From Bernardetia sp963719525 (lineage in GTDB: Bacteria; Bacteroidota; Bacteroidia; Cytophagales; Bernardetiaceae), in contig CAVRCG010000001.1 of NCBI GenBank assembly GCA_963719525.1, forward strand, positions 1,426,001 to 1,490,000: 64,000 nucleotides of DNA, given 5' to 3'. This document shows positions 10,101 through 17,863 of the stretch, piece after piece. Below the pieces are notes generated by a model. It saw nothing but the letters and a program-made list of their open reading frames with translations. It did no database searches and had not been told where the DNA came from. The number at the start of each line of letters is the position of its first letter. Within the stretch, counting starts at the first letter, position 1. Made by a program: the position numbers and the translations under genes.

Positions 10101-10494
10101 CAATAAGTTCTGCTGCCCCAGTAACTACAACACCTTCCAAAGTTTGTACATCTTCTGCAAGGTCAAAATTCATGCGAAGTGTTTGTCCTAATGAAAGATA
10201 TATATTTTCTTTTTTCTGGTCTTCATATCCAACATACTGAACAGTAATGATGTAAGGTCCACCTACGTTCATATTTAGAATAGTATAATTACCACTTAAC
10301 GTAGTAACAGCACCAAACTGCGAACCTGTTGGGGTATGGACTGCCAAAACAGTTGCACCTGGAAGTTCTTCTCCATTTTTGTCTTTAATGACACCACTAA
10401 GTGCCGATGTTGTAGAACCTTGTCCGTAGGAATTGAATGCTACCGAACAAGCAAATACGAAAGCGATAAGGCTTAAAATGTAATGCTTCATCAT
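7198..10494 (-). CDS. TonB-dependent outer-membrane receptor with carboxypeptidase-like N-terminal domain
   Basis: This protein of about 1098 residues imports a large ligand through the outer membrane using TonB energy. I start it at MMKHYILSLIAF (10494), which gives a normal signal peptide cut near NSYGQG; the frame is open further up to 10542 but that extension would hide the signal. Next is a carboxypeptidase-regulatory-like beta-sandwich (SGVIKDKNGEELPGATV), then a plug domain (ITIAGQNNRYNSIMIDGA; IEQVQIVVAPFDVRQGGFSG), then a long beta-barrel ending in aromatic Phe (QIGVRYTF). The shape resembles Oar-like receptors. No SusD partner is adjacent, so it is not an obvious polysaccharide locus, and the substrate cannot be told. 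The hairpin at 7134 ends the unit. Confidence 0.93.
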   Translation of the reverse strand: MMKHYILSLIAFVFACSVAFNSYGQGSTTSALSGVIKDKNGEELPGATVLAVHTPTGSQFGAVTTLSGNYTILNMNVGGPYIITVQYVGYEDQKKENIYLSLGQTLRMNFDLAEDVQTLEGVVVTGAAELIDGEQTGAQTTVTQEQLNALPTISRDLSDFTRTTPQARVTPNGGITIAGQNNRYNSIMIDGAVNNDVFGLSESGTNGGQAGISPISLDAIEQVQIVVAPFDVRQGGFSGGGINAVTRSGSNKVEGSVYHLFRNESLAGKTPTDDENFERKRLDDFSSTITGFRLGAPLKKDKLFLFVNAEMERRQTPQPFNFNDYRGSSSQVEIENLRREVQSKYGYDAGSFLNNPQETESNKIFARLDWNINQDHKLTVRHSYTQGNDLSRRRSSAGTINFGNNGVGFPTVTNSSALELKSRFGDNKSNSLIIGYTSVVDDRDPIGGDFPRVGINDGLGFISFGSEPFSTGNKLEQSTLTITDNFSIFKGKHTITLGTHNEFYSTYNLFIRQNYGEYQFGSVDEFLSGAPSNDYSRSYSLVDNVTGDGSAAAADFTGMQLGFYVQDEYAASEKLNLTLGVRVDIPIFADPSVNTGFNDSTLAKVKEVYPDLGNRIQSGKLWNTPILFSPRFGFNYDVMGDRSLQIRGGVGIFTSRIPLVWPGGAYNNNGLTVGGTFGSGVEFRADPFNQYTATDLGRSVSLPSGQMDLFVDDFKLPQVIRASLAIDKSLPLGIVGTLEGIYTKTLNNVLYYNVNTKPATRNFSGADDRPYYNRRDAVEGAYSRIMVGDNTNKGYSYNITAQLQKPFKNGFMASLAYTYGRTMAVNDGTSSQNSSQWRYTENVRGKNDLDLTYSDFDLGSRVISMLSYRFDYFDKEADHASTTISLFYEGRSGQRFSYIYANANRAHLANDDTGSSSTDSDLIYVPANQSEIVFIPLVEEVNGEDVVVTPEQQWQAFDTYIKNDEYLNSRRGNYAERNGSRLPFVSTLDLRILQDFYIKTYSGKEHQLQVSLDVFNFTNLLNKNWGRMYFVGNDNVSIANFEGVNTVDGAFIPNFTFGSISSSGEYRTVTETKDIYTIDDSGVNSSRWQMQIGVRYTF

Positions 10495-10576
10495 AAGATT
10501 GATAAAAAGGTTTGCGGAATTAAGAAAATTAAGTAACTCCAACTAAATAGTGAGGAGCTTTGAATTTAAGTTTCCA

Positions 10577-10584
10577 CAAAGGTA
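10577..10584 (-). promoter_or_regulatory. Candidate -7 box for the TonB-dependent receptor
   Basis: The minus strand reads TACCTTTG, a match to TAnnTTTG, 83 bases before the chosen start. No clear TTTG lies at the usual distance upstream. Confidence 0.35.
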
Positions 10585-10746
10585 AGACAGACCTATCAAT
10601 CTTTACGTTTCAGTATTATTAACAAATTAAGAACAATAACTATCTGATTTTATCCTAACCTTAGTTATTCTAACAACCTACATACAATTTTCATGACTAC
10701 AAATAAACATTATATTCGTTAATTATTATAATTCAAGAAAAATAAT

Positions 10747-11676
10747 TTAATTATTAATTGCATAATTATTTTCATTCCTATTGTTCTCTTTTTTTAATTT
10801 GTATAGAGAAAGTTGCATCAATTCATAAAATGCTTCATTTTCTTGTAAAGAAAACGCTTTTTTAGCCATTTTTAAGGTTTTACCAAACTTTCTTTGGTTA
10901 AAAAACAAAACTCCTTGATTAAAATAAAGTAAAGCAGAAGCACTTTCTAATGTTACCAAATTGTTAAGTTTTTGATTTTTGAGTACTAATATATTTTCAG
11001 TTTTCTGATTTTGTTGAGCTTCTTTGTTTTGTTTTTGCAAATAAAATTCAATTCCTTTTTGTGTAGCGATAAATCCTTTCTCAAAACTAGTACTTTCAAA
11101 TATCATTTCAGATTTATCGGATAATTCTATTTTTACAAAAACGTGAGTAGGCATTTGAATAATTTGATAATTATAATCAAAATTTCCTTTCCGTTTTATC
11201 TCTTCCAAAAAAACAGCGTACAATAAAGAGCCTGTCAAACAATCAAACTTTCCACTATCAATCGTTTGATAAAAACTAGAATACAAAACGTATTCTTTTA
11301 GAAATGTTTCTTGTACAAAGAAAAATAATCTTCTCAATGTTTTGGATTCATTTGTAGATATAATATTGAAATCAGTATTAAAATCTATTACTTTCTGAAT
11401 AGCAATTTCCTTCATTTCTGGTGTAATGGAATCGTGAGCATCTAAAAAAGTAGATATTCTGGAAGACATCTTCTGGCCATTGTGGGATTCGAAAGAATGT
11501 TTTGAGGAATAAGTAGAGGCTAAACTAAAAGAAAAATTAGAATGTAGAATTACTAATGTGAACAAAAAAAGAACAAATCTTGAAAAATTTTTCTTTGTAA
11601 AAAGTGATGTTTTTCTGTTTTTCCAATTAAGTAAAAAATCTAATCGATAAAATAATGTGTGTTTAGTGTGTTTCAA
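10747..11676 (-). CDS. Exported transglutaminase-like protein with TPR-like tail
   Basis: This 309-residue protein has a basic N-terminus and a membrane or signal segment (FVLFLFTLVILHSNFSFSLA, about 34-53). The middle contains GKFDCLTGSLLYAVFL (Cys near 150), PTHVFVKI (His near 180) and a following FESTS, which is the order of Cys and His in transglutaminase-like cysteine proteases. The C-terminus (ALLYFNQGVLFFNQRKFGKTLKMAKKAFSLQEN) looks like one or two TPR helices. In many bacteria such proteins are periplasmic, and their substrates are unknown. It is transcribed away from the ASH-domain lipoprotein at 11982. The assignment rests on motif spacing only. Confidence 0.6.
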   Translation of the reverse strand: MKHTKHTLFYRLDFLLNWKNRKTSLFTKKNFSRFVLFLFTLVILHSNFSFSLASTYSSKHSFESHNGQKMSSRISTFLDAHDSITPEMKEIAIQKVIDFNTDFNIISTNESKTLRRLFFFVQETFLKEYVLYSSFYQTIDSGKFDCLTGSLLYAVFLEEIKRKGNFDYNYQIIQMPTHVFVKIELSDKSEMIFESTSFEKGFIATQKGIEFYLQKQNKEAQQNQKTENILVLKNQKLNNLVTLESASALLYFNQGVLFFNQRKFGKTLKMAKKAFSLQENEAFYELMQLSLYKLKKENNRNENNYAINN

Positions 11677-11981
11677 AGCAGTAAAAATTAAAAAGGTAAT
11701 CAGAATAATGAATAATCAAGAAGAATTAAATAGGCGACTTGACAAATTTCCCAAAATAATATAAGGTTAAATAAATAAATCTATTAACAATTTGGTAACA
11801 TTTAGTTCATAATAACGAAATTTTGTGAGAAAATGTTATTCTTGATTACTATAAATTTTGAGATGACTTCAAAACTCTTTTTAATGGAATTGCTTTTTAA
11901 TACAGTAGATTAGGAAAAGGCAAGCTGTTTAGCTTCGCTGCTTTGAAAGTTCCCTACAATTAATTACAAAAATCAAACGTT
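11677..11981. other. Divergent intergenic region
   Basis: This 305-base region lies between two divergent genes and must hold both promoters. It is very AT-rich. I see no convincing TTTG/TAnnTTTG pair. It contains GTTTAGCTTCGCTGC near 11928, a short motif that recurs at about 26412 and 49014, also between genes. Confidence 0.4.
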
Positions 11982-13559
11982 ATGAATTCTGTGTTTTCAA
12001 AAGTTTCTACTTTATATATTCTTGCTTTTTTAGGCTTGTTTTTTAGCTTATCTTTATTGAGTTGCCAAGATGATGAAAAACTGCTGTGTCCAGAATTGGT
12101 AGTCTATTCGCTGCAAAGTGAAATAAATATTGCTGCAAAAAATGAAGTAGCAGAAAATCAAATTTTGAGTTATGAAATTGAAGGACAAACAGACTTCGAA
12201 CTTTCTTTTTTGATAGAAAACCAAGGAGGTAATGTTTTGAAAATAGGCGAAATTCAATCTATAAGTACAGATTCTACTCTTAATTTTGAAATTATTCAGC
12301 CTTCAAAAAATAGGTTTAAGACAAATGAGAGTGATTCTTTTAAGCTAAATTTTACTAATGTTGGAGGATTAGAAGTAGGTCAATATCAAATTCCTGTTAC
12401 CATTTTATCGAATGATTGGAATGAGCCTAATTTTACTTTTTTGATTAATTTGGTAATAAATCAGCCACCTGCACCACAGTTTCCAGACATAAAAGTTTTT
12501 CAACAAACTACATTTATTCCTTCTCAAACAGGGATTTATAATTTAGCAAATACAGAAGTCAATCAGCGTTCTGAAACCATTTTTACTATCAAAAATGAAG
12601 GCGATTCAAAACTACTCATTACAGATATTATTTCTACAAATACAGATTTTGAAATTGAAGATGTAACTCAAAACGAAATTTTACCAAATCAAGAAACTAC
12701 TTTCATAGTAATTTTTAGTCCTACAAGTGTTCAAAATTATTCTACTCAAATTCGGATTCAGAATAATGATCCAGATGCAAATGAAAATCCATACATTTTT
12801 GAGATAATAGCAAATCCAAAACCTGCACCTGCGCCAGATATTGCTGTTTTTTATAGAGATAACGATAATCAAGAATTACAAAACGGTTTTGAGTTTATAG
12901 AAGGAGGAGAAATAGTAACAGGTTTTCAAGAATTTTTTGAATTTGAGATTGAAAATCAAGGGAATGCAACATTAAACCTTTCTACTATTACCAGTAATAA
13001 TTCAAGTTTTAGTATTTCTAATTTAACTCAAAACCCTCTTGAACCAAATCAAAAAGGACGTTTTGCAGTTCGTTTTACGGCTTCTACTTTAGGAGAAAAT
13101 ATAGGAATAATTAGCATTCAGAGTAACGATCCAGATGAAAATCTATTTACATTCAAAATTCGTTTTAGCGTAAAAGAGCCTGATTTCCGTATTGATTATC
13201 AAACCGTTACGCTACCAGATGGAATAAATACAGTTCCTTCTTCTACAGGAGAAAACCGTACACTTTTTGAGAAAGAATTTGATGTAATTAATCCACAAAA
13301 TATTATTATTTCTAGAGCAGTTTTGAGAGTAAAATTTACTGCGAGTAATGGAGGAAGTGATTCTTTTTCTGTAACTACTTTTGGAACAGATGGAAGAAAG
13401 ATTACTTTTCAAAATGATTTTGATGACCTTTCTTACAGACAAAGTATTCGTTTTGCAGAAGCTCAATATCTTGATTTTGAGGTTTATTTAGAGCTTCCGA
13501 CAGGGCAGCGTAGTAACTTAGAAAAATATAGACTTTTACGTCCTGATGGTGCAAATTAG
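11982..13559 (+). CDS. Lipoprotein with repeated ASH/choice-of-anchor-D Ig-like domains
   Basis: This 525-residue protein has a signal peptide and lipobox (LSLLSC, Cys near 28), so it is probably anchored at the cell surface. At least three Ig-like repeats follow, each with the pattern of a conserved FxIxNxG strand (LIENQGG, TIKNEGDSKL, EIENQGNATL), a later Pro-Asn-Gln loop (LPNQETTF, LEPNQKGRF) and an NNDPD or SNDPDE turn. This is the pattern of ASPM-SPD-2-Hydin and choice-of-anchor D domains. The last 120 residues are a different beta-rich domain. Such domains usually mediate adhesion or scaffolding; no catalytic motif is visible. No partner gene is evident. Confidence 0.8.
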   Translation: MNSVFSKVSTLYILAFLGLFFSLSLLSCQDDEKLLCPELVVYSLQSEINIAAKNEVAENQILSYEIEGQTDFELSFLIENQGGNVLKIGEIQSISTDSTLNFEIIQPSKNRFKTNESDSFKLNFTNVGGLEVGQYQIPVTILSNDWNEPNFTFLINLVINQPPAPQFPDIKVFQQTTFIPSQTGIYNLANTEVNQRSETIFTIKNEGDSKLLITDIISTNTDFEIEDVTQNEILPNQETTFIVIFSPTSVQNYSTQIRIQNNDPDANENPYIFEIIANPKPAPAPDIAVFYRDNDNQELQNGFEFIEGGEIVTGFQEFFEFEIENQGNATLNLSTITSNNSSFSISNLTQNPLEPNQKGRFAVRFTASTLGENIGIISIQSNDPDENLFTFKIRFSVKEPDFRIDYQTVTLPDGINTVPSSTGENRTLFEKEFDVINPQNIIISRAVLRVKFTASNGGSDSFSVTTFGTDGRKITFQNDFDDLSYRQSIRFAEAQYLDFEVYLELPTGQRSNLEKYRLLRPDGAN

Positions 13560-13572
13560 AAATGAAACAAAA

Positions 13573-13601
13573 TGACTCTCGCTTGTTTCCAAACGAGTGA
13601 G
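13573..13601. repeat. Intergenic hairpin
   Basis: CTCGCTTGTTT and AAACGAGTGAG pair across a two-base loop, followed by TGTAGC. It lies between converging genes (11982 on plus, 13612 on minus) and may terminate either. A related hairpin is at 14707. Confidence 0.5.
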
Positions 13602-13611
13602 TGTAGCATTT

Positions 13612-13893
13612 CTAAAAACTAAGTGCAAAGATTAAATAAAATAAGTAAAAATCAAATATTACAAAAATAGAGGTAAGTAACATAGCTATTGCCAAAGTAA
13701 TATAAGTTTTCTTAATAGTAGATTTTTTATACAATACTATCAATATGGCAGTAAAGTAAATTAACCCCATTAAATATCCAATTGGACTACAAATTATACA
13801 AGTCTGGATATAAAATGTCAAGATCAACTCTTGAAGAATTGTGATTATAATTATGGATATAATTAATTTACTTGAAATATTGTTTAATTTCAT
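13612..13893 (-). CDS. Small three-helix membrane protein, unknown
   Basis: I start this at MKLNNISSK (13893), giving 93 residues; the frame stays open nine codons further up. There are three hydrophobic helices (IISIIIITILQELILTFY; IGYLMGLIYFTAILIVLY; ITLAIAMLLTSIFVIFDFY), and two Cys residues lie between the first two (TCIIC). No family is recognised. Base composition is like its neighbours. It is followed by hairpin 13573-13601. Confidence 0.55.
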   Translation of the reverse strand: MKLNNISSKLIISIIIITILQELILTFYIQTCIICSPIGYLMGLIYFTAILIVLYKKSTIKKTYITLAIAMLLTSIFVIFDFYLFYLIFALSF

Positions 13894-13927
13894 CTGATTT
13901 GTAATGTGTTTTTTACCCACCTTACCT

Positions 13928-14040
13928 GTTCGTAGTGGGACACTACGAACCTAAATGTATTAAAGCATCACGCTTGTATTTTATAGAATGCAAAGCGTGA
14001 CGCTAAAATATTTTGTAGGTCTTAGCGTGACGCTACGACC
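13928..14040. repeat. Cluster of three short hairpins
   Basis: Three stem-loops lie side by side: GTTCGTAGTG/CACTACGAAC (13928-13950), AGCATCACGCTT against AAGCGTGACGCT (13964-14004), and GGTCTTAGCGTGACGCTACGACC (14018-14040). The last two share the GCGTGACGCT core. It fills the gap between two minus-strand genes and looks like REP-type sequence. Confidence 0.55.
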
Positions 14041-14063
14041 AGTTAGGGTAACCAGAGGTAGGG

Positions 14064-14648
14064 TTATAAAGTAATAGCATTCATTTCTAGCAATATATTA
14101 TGTAAATAGCTTCTACTAAATCTGGTAAAACAAGGTTCTCCAAAAGATGAAACTAGTCTGAACTTTGGGTTCTGAACAACTTCTACAATTTCTCCGTCTT
14201 TGAAGGTAATAGTAGCGTATTTATCTTCTATAGAGGGTATTTCATCATAAGGAACTCTGTCGTCAATAATATCCATAGAAAAGATACCTTTTATAGAAGA
14301 AATCTTCTTTGTTTCGTTATTATCATAATTAGCGTGGTCTTGTATAACGACAAAGTTTTCAACAAAGTTCTCTCGTAATATAATATTATTAAGCATCCAG
14401 TTTATGAAAGAAGCTTGTGAAATAAAATTTGATTCATTTATATCGGTTTCGCCTGGTTGTATATAACCTATTATAAATTCATTTGGTAATCCGTTTTTCT
14501 GTACATACTGTTGCTCAGCTATTGTAATCGCCACTATAGTATCATCAGAAAAAAAAATATTAGGTAAACTGGGTTTTCTATCAAGTAACTTTGTATCAAT
14601 AGTTAAGTAGTACAATTCTAAGCCAGCCCATTTATATTCAGGTTTCAT
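14064..14648 (-). CDS. Hypothetical protein, cytoplasmic
   Basis: This 194-residue protein has no signal or membrane segment. The sequence is acidic, with beta-strand character in the middle (TIVAITIAEQQYV; FVENFVVIQDH) and a C-terminal region with a single Cys (GEPCFTRFSRSYL). I do not recognise a family. It is flanked by hairpin repeats on both sides (13928-14040 and 14707-14737), so it is probably its own transcription unit. The region from 13.6 to 15.4 kb holds three short unknown genes separated by hairpins, typical of an accessory patch, but there is no sign of an insertion sequence. Confidence 0.6.
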   Translation of the reverse strand: MKPEYKWAGLELYYLTIDTKLLDRKPSLPNIFFSDDTIVAITIAEQQYVQKNGLPNEFIIGYIQPGETDINESNFISQASFINWMLNNIILRENFVENFVVIQDHANYDNNETKKISSIKGIFSMDIIDDRVPYDEIPSIEDKYATITFKDGEIVEVVQNPKFRLVSSFGEPCFTRFSRSYLHNILLEMNAITL

Positions 14649-14706
14649 TATTTATGTATTTAATTTTAAATGTATTGTAAAATCTCTGCTGTCCCTTGTA
14701 AGATTG

Positions 14707-14737
14707 CTCTCGTTCGTTTCTAAATGAGCGATAGCCA
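14707..14737. repeat. Intergenic hairpin
   Basis: GCTCTCGTTCGTTT pairs imperfectly with AAATGAGCGATAGC across a two-base loop. It resembles the hairpin at 13573 and lies between two minus-strand genes. Confidence 0.45.
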
Positions 14738-14788
14738 CAAAAAAACCGAGCAAGAGCTGGGGACTAACAACGGTTATATATTACCTGT

Positions 14789-15400
14789 TCATTTTCGTTC
14801 TATATCATAAATTTCTTCTTTTTGATACATTAATTTAACATTTTCCTTTGCCATTGCAAATACGGTGGGCGAGTAATTTTCCTCTTTATCTATCTCTTCT
14901 ACGCCAGAAGGGACATTTACACCATAATCATTTAGAATTATAAAAATACTGTCTTTCTCTACTTCAACAATTTTGAAGGTAGTATAATTATATTCTCCTT
15001 CCTCTATTCTATGTGTATAAATATCTCCTTTTTGTGGATTGTCTAAATAAGACAATTTATTTTGTTCACTTTGATAATTGGTAAAAGAGAAAAAAGCAAC
15101 AGCAATTAGAATGATAAATAAACCCGCAAATTGCCATATTGGAATAGTTGTACCTTTCTTTAAGTCTGTGTATTTATCTTTTATTTGTGAAGGAAGATTT
15201 TTTTTATCCAATACTTCTTGACAGTTTTGACACTGCGAACCTACTGTTTTGCCAATAGGAAACAAAGGAATCCAAAATATATGAGCGTGTCTTGAGAAAA
15301 CACTCATCAAAATAGAATCTTCCGACTTGCATAAAGGACAAGAAGTTCCCTTTGGAATATCAGTTTTTAAGTGCTTTGAGCCTGTTCCGTAAATTAACAT
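14789..15400 (-). CDS. Zinc-ribbon membrane protein, unknown
   Basis: This 203-residue protein has an N-terminal zinc ribbon made of CPLC (about residue 21) and CQNC (about 57), with the hydrophobic segment ILMSVFSRHAHIFWIPLFPIG between the pairs. One transmembrane helix follows (FAGLFIILIAVAFFSF, about 90-106). The rest is an outward or cytoplasmic beta-rich region (GDIYTHRIEEGEYNYTTFKIVEVEKD) that looks like a small domain of unknown role. The zinc ribbon plus single helix is common in Bacteroidota hypothetical proteins. The stop codon is TGA. Confidence 0.65.
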   Translation of the reverse strand: MLIYGTGSKHLKTDIPKGTSCPLCKSEDSILMSVFSRHAHIFWIPLFPIGKTVGSQCQNCQEVLDKKNLPSQIKDKYTDLKKGTTIPIWQFAGLFIILIAVAFFSFTNYQSEQNKLSYLDNPQKGDIYTHRIEEGEYNYTTFKIVEVEKDSIFIILNDYGVNVPSGVEEIDKEENYSPTVFAMAKENVKLMYQKEEIYDIERK

Positions 15401-15497
15401 AGTAATTGAGTAATAAATTGAGAAAAGAAAATTATTATAAGAAAATCAAACATCAAAGTTAGATAGAAAAGTTCAAAACAGCATTTTTTTTAAAGCA

Positions 15498-15534
15498 AAA
15501 CTCCTTATTTTCAACTAATGAAAATAAGGAGTTT
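15498..15534 (-). terminator. Probable terminator after moxR
   Basis: A 16-bp stem (AAACTCCTTATTTTCA and its complement) with a five-base loop, followed on the minus strand by TTTGCTTT. It lies 63 bases after the moxR stop. Confidence 0.6.
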
Positions 15535-15570
15535 CTCTTTTAAAATTCTTTGTAATCTACGGAATACGTT

Positions 15571-15592
15571 TCACTCTAAAGAGTGAGCTACA
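15571..15592. repeat. Dispersed intergenic hairpin (GCTACA family)
   Basis: TCACTCTAAAGAGTGA followed by GCTACA, identical in its core to the copies at 4597 and 52321. It is five bases from the moxR stop codon. Confidence 0.65.
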
Positions 15593-15596
15593 GAAA

Positions 15597-16574
15597 TTAC
15601 ACTTTATTAATAGCTACTTTCTGCAAAATCCCATCAATAATATTTCGTGTCGTAATTCCTTCTGCTTCGGCTTCAAAGTTTAGAATAATACGGTGTCCGA
15701 AAATATCATAAATCACTTCTTTTATATCTTCTGGAATTACATAATCTCGTCCTTCCATAAACGCTAACGCCTTTGCAGCACGATTGAGCGCAATACCTGC
15801 ACGAGGAGAAACGCCAAACTGAACGTATTTTGCTTCTTCTTTCAAACCATAATCTTTTGGAAAACGACTTGCAAAAATAAGTTCTACTACATATTCTTCA
15901 AGTTGCTCGTTCATCTTGACTTGATTAATCGCTTCACGGATAGCAAAAACATCTACACTAGAAAGAATCGGCTGTGCTTCTTCTTTATAATTAATATTTG
16001 CCATACGACGCATAATTTCTAGTTCCGATTTTTTATCAGGATAGGTAATAAAAACCTTCATCATAAAACGATCGACTTGTGCTTCTGGAAGTGGATAAGT
16101 TCCCTCCTGATCAACTGGATTTTGAGTTGCCAATACCAAAAACGGCTTATCCAACTTAAAAGTAGTTTCTCCAATCGTAACTTGTCTTTCCTGCATCGCT
16201 TCCAAAAGTGCAGCCTGTACTTTGGCTGGAGAACGGTTGATTTCATCGGCAAGAATAATATTTGAAAAAATAGGTCCTCTTTTGACCTCAAATTCTCCTC
16301 TTGTTTGGTTATAAATCATCGTTCCGATAAGGTCAGCAGGCAAAAGGTCTGGCGTAAACTGAATACGCTGAAAACCTAAATCCAATACTTTTGCAAGTGT
16401 ATTGACCGTCAAAGTTTTGGCAAGCCCCGGAACGCCTTCCAAAAGTACGTGTCCTTGTGTAAAAAGTCCAATCAGAAGACGATTGACCATATAATGTTGT
16501 CCGACGACAACTTTTCCCATTTCGGTATAAACACGTTCTATTTTAGCTCTAAGTTCTTGATTTTCAGCAGTCAT
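15597..16574 (-). CDS. MoxR-family AAA+ ATPase
   Basis: This 325-residue MoxR ATPase is a chaperone-like enzyme thought to help mature or activate partner proteins, often with a von Willebrand A protein. Walker A is GVPGLAKT (about 42-49), Walker B is NIILADEINRSP (about 105), sensor 1 lies in VLATQNP, and the arginine-rich lid has RFMMK and GVSPRAGIAL. Length and motif order are normal. In relatives it precedes DUF58 and VWA genes in an operon. Here the genes downstream are separated by a terminator, and the partners are not in the window. It is divergent from mazG. Confidence 0.92.
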   Translation of the reverse strand: MTAENQELRAKIERVYTEMGKVVVGQHYMVNRLLIGLFTQGHVLLEGVPGLAKTLTVNTLAKVLDLGFQRIQFTPDLLPADLIGTMIYNQTRGEFEVKRGPIFSNIILADEINRSPAKVQAALLEAMQERQVTIGETTFKLDKPFLVLATQNPVDQEGTYPLPEAQVDRFMMKVFITYPDKKSELEIMRRMANINYKEEAQPILSSVDVFAIREAINQVKMNEQLEEYVVELIFASRFPKDYGLKEEAKYVQFGVSPRAGIALNRAAKALAFMEGRDYVIPEDIKEVIYDIFGHRIILNFEAEAEGITTRNIIDGILQKVAINKV

Positions 16575-16889
16575 AAATTATAATTTGAGTATTGAAGAGT
16601 TTGTTAAATTCTTCTTTTTTTTAATTCTTATATTTTTCACAACAGCTTGGAAGCTGTCGGCTACATACAAAGATTTGTTTAAAAATTGTATTTTGCAAAT
16701 CCTAATCATTTCTTTCTCGTTTCTTTTTGATTTCTTTGCAGAAAGATAATCAATAATTAACTATCTTTTGTCAATCCATTTTTTTTTAAGAAATTTGCAC
16801 AAACAAATTTAGAAGTTAGATTTTAGAAATCAGAATTCAACCTCTAATTTAACATCTATAAAATAGAACTTAACTTTTCCAATTAACTC
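16575..16889. other. Divergent moxR/mazG intergenic region
   Basis: This 315-base region must contain both promoters. It holds a short hairpin at 16641-16655 (ACAGCTT/AAGCTGT) followed by CGGCTACATA, a variant of the GCTACA family, and the motif AAATTTAGAAGTTAGA at about 16806, which recurs near 63535 and in related forms elsewhere. I see no canonical TAnnTTTG box. Confidence 0.4.
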
Positions 16890-17786
16890 TTGCAGAAAAC
16901 TAAATCCGAATCTCTTCTTGAAAGGGTAAAACAAACCCAAACCGAACCTACAAAGGCTTTTCAACGATTGCTCTTTGTAATGGACGACCTTAGAGAAAAT
17001 TGTCCGTGGGACAAAAAACAGACTCTAGAGTCGCTTCGTTATCTTACGATTGAAGAAGTCTATGAACTCTCTGATGCGATTTTATCTAAAGATAACATAA
17101 ATGCAAAACAAGAAATAAAGAACCAACAAATAAAGCAGGAGCTAGGAGATTTGATGCTGCATCTCGTTTTTTATTCAAAAATTGCTTCTGAAACTAACGA
17201 TTTTGATATTACAGATGTTTTGAATTCGGTGTGTGAAAAACTTATTCATCGTCATCCTCATATTTATAGCAATGGTAGCGCAGAAACAGAAAGTGAAGTA
17301 AAACTGAATTGGGAAAGGATAAAATTACAAGAAAAGAGTAATTCTATAAGTGATAATTCTACTAAGAAAACAAAAAGTCTTTTTGAAGGTGTTCCCAAAT
17401 CTATGCCTGCGCTTGTGAAAGCAATCCGAATTCAAGAAAAAGCTCGTGGAGTGGGCTTTGATTGGGACAAAGCAGCCGATGTTTGGGAGAAAGTAAAGGA
17501 AGAAGAACAAGAATTATTTGAGCATGTCGATACTTCTGATGAAACAGTTCATACAGTAATTAATCAAGAAGAAGCCGAAAACGAATTTGGGGATTTACTT
17601 TTTTCGATGATTAATTATGCTCGTTTTTTGGGTATAAATCCTGAAAATGCACTTGAAAAAACAAATCGTAAATTTATAAGTCGTTTTGAGTTTTTGGAAA
17701 CAGAAGCACAAAAAGATGGAAAAAAATTAGAAAAAATGACCTTAGCCGAAATGGAAAGGTATTGGCAAAAGGCAAAGAAAATATAA
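16890..17786 (+). CDS. mazG: MazG nucleoside triphosphate pyrophosphohydrolase
   Basis: MazG hydrolyses NTPs or dNTPs to NMP and pyrophosphate and is linked to nucleotide pool sanitation and stress. It is 298 residues with two MazG repeats. The first has CPWDKKQTLESL, then EEVYELSDAI and QELGDLMLHLVFYSKI, which carries the metal-binding acidic residues. The second has GFDWDKAADVWEKV, EEEQELFE and EEAENEFGDLLFSMINYAR. The only start giving a normal N-terminal arm is TTG at 16890, because the next ATG lies inside the first domain (MDDLRENC). It is convergent with nothing and is followed by a perfect palindrome and lpxD. Confidence 0.92.
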   Translation: MQKTKSESLLERVKQTQTEPTKAFQRLLFVMDDLRENCPWDKKQTLESLRYLTIEEVYELSDAILSKDNINAKQEIKNQQIKQELGDLMLHLVFYSKIASETNDFDITDVLNSVCEKLIHRHPHIYSNGSAETESEVKLNWERIKLQEKSNSISDNSTKKTKSLFEGVPKSMPALVKAIRIQEKARGVGFDWDKAADVWEKVKEEEQELFEHVDTSDETVHTVINQEEAENEFGDLLFSMINYARFLGINPENALEKTNRKFISRFEFLETEAQKDGKKLEKMTLAEMERYWQKAKKI

Positions 17787-17800
17787 CCAAGTAAACAACT

Positions 17801-17833
17801 AGACCCTAAGGGTTTTCAAAACCCTTAGGGTCT
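17801..17833. repeat. Perfect intergenic palindrome
   Basis: AGACCCTAAGGGTTTT and its exact complement flank a single C. No T-run follows, so it is better read as a REP-like hairpin between mazG and lpxD than as a classical terminator. Confidence 0.6.
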
Positions 17834-17863
17834 GAATACACAGAGGGAAATAATACATAACAC

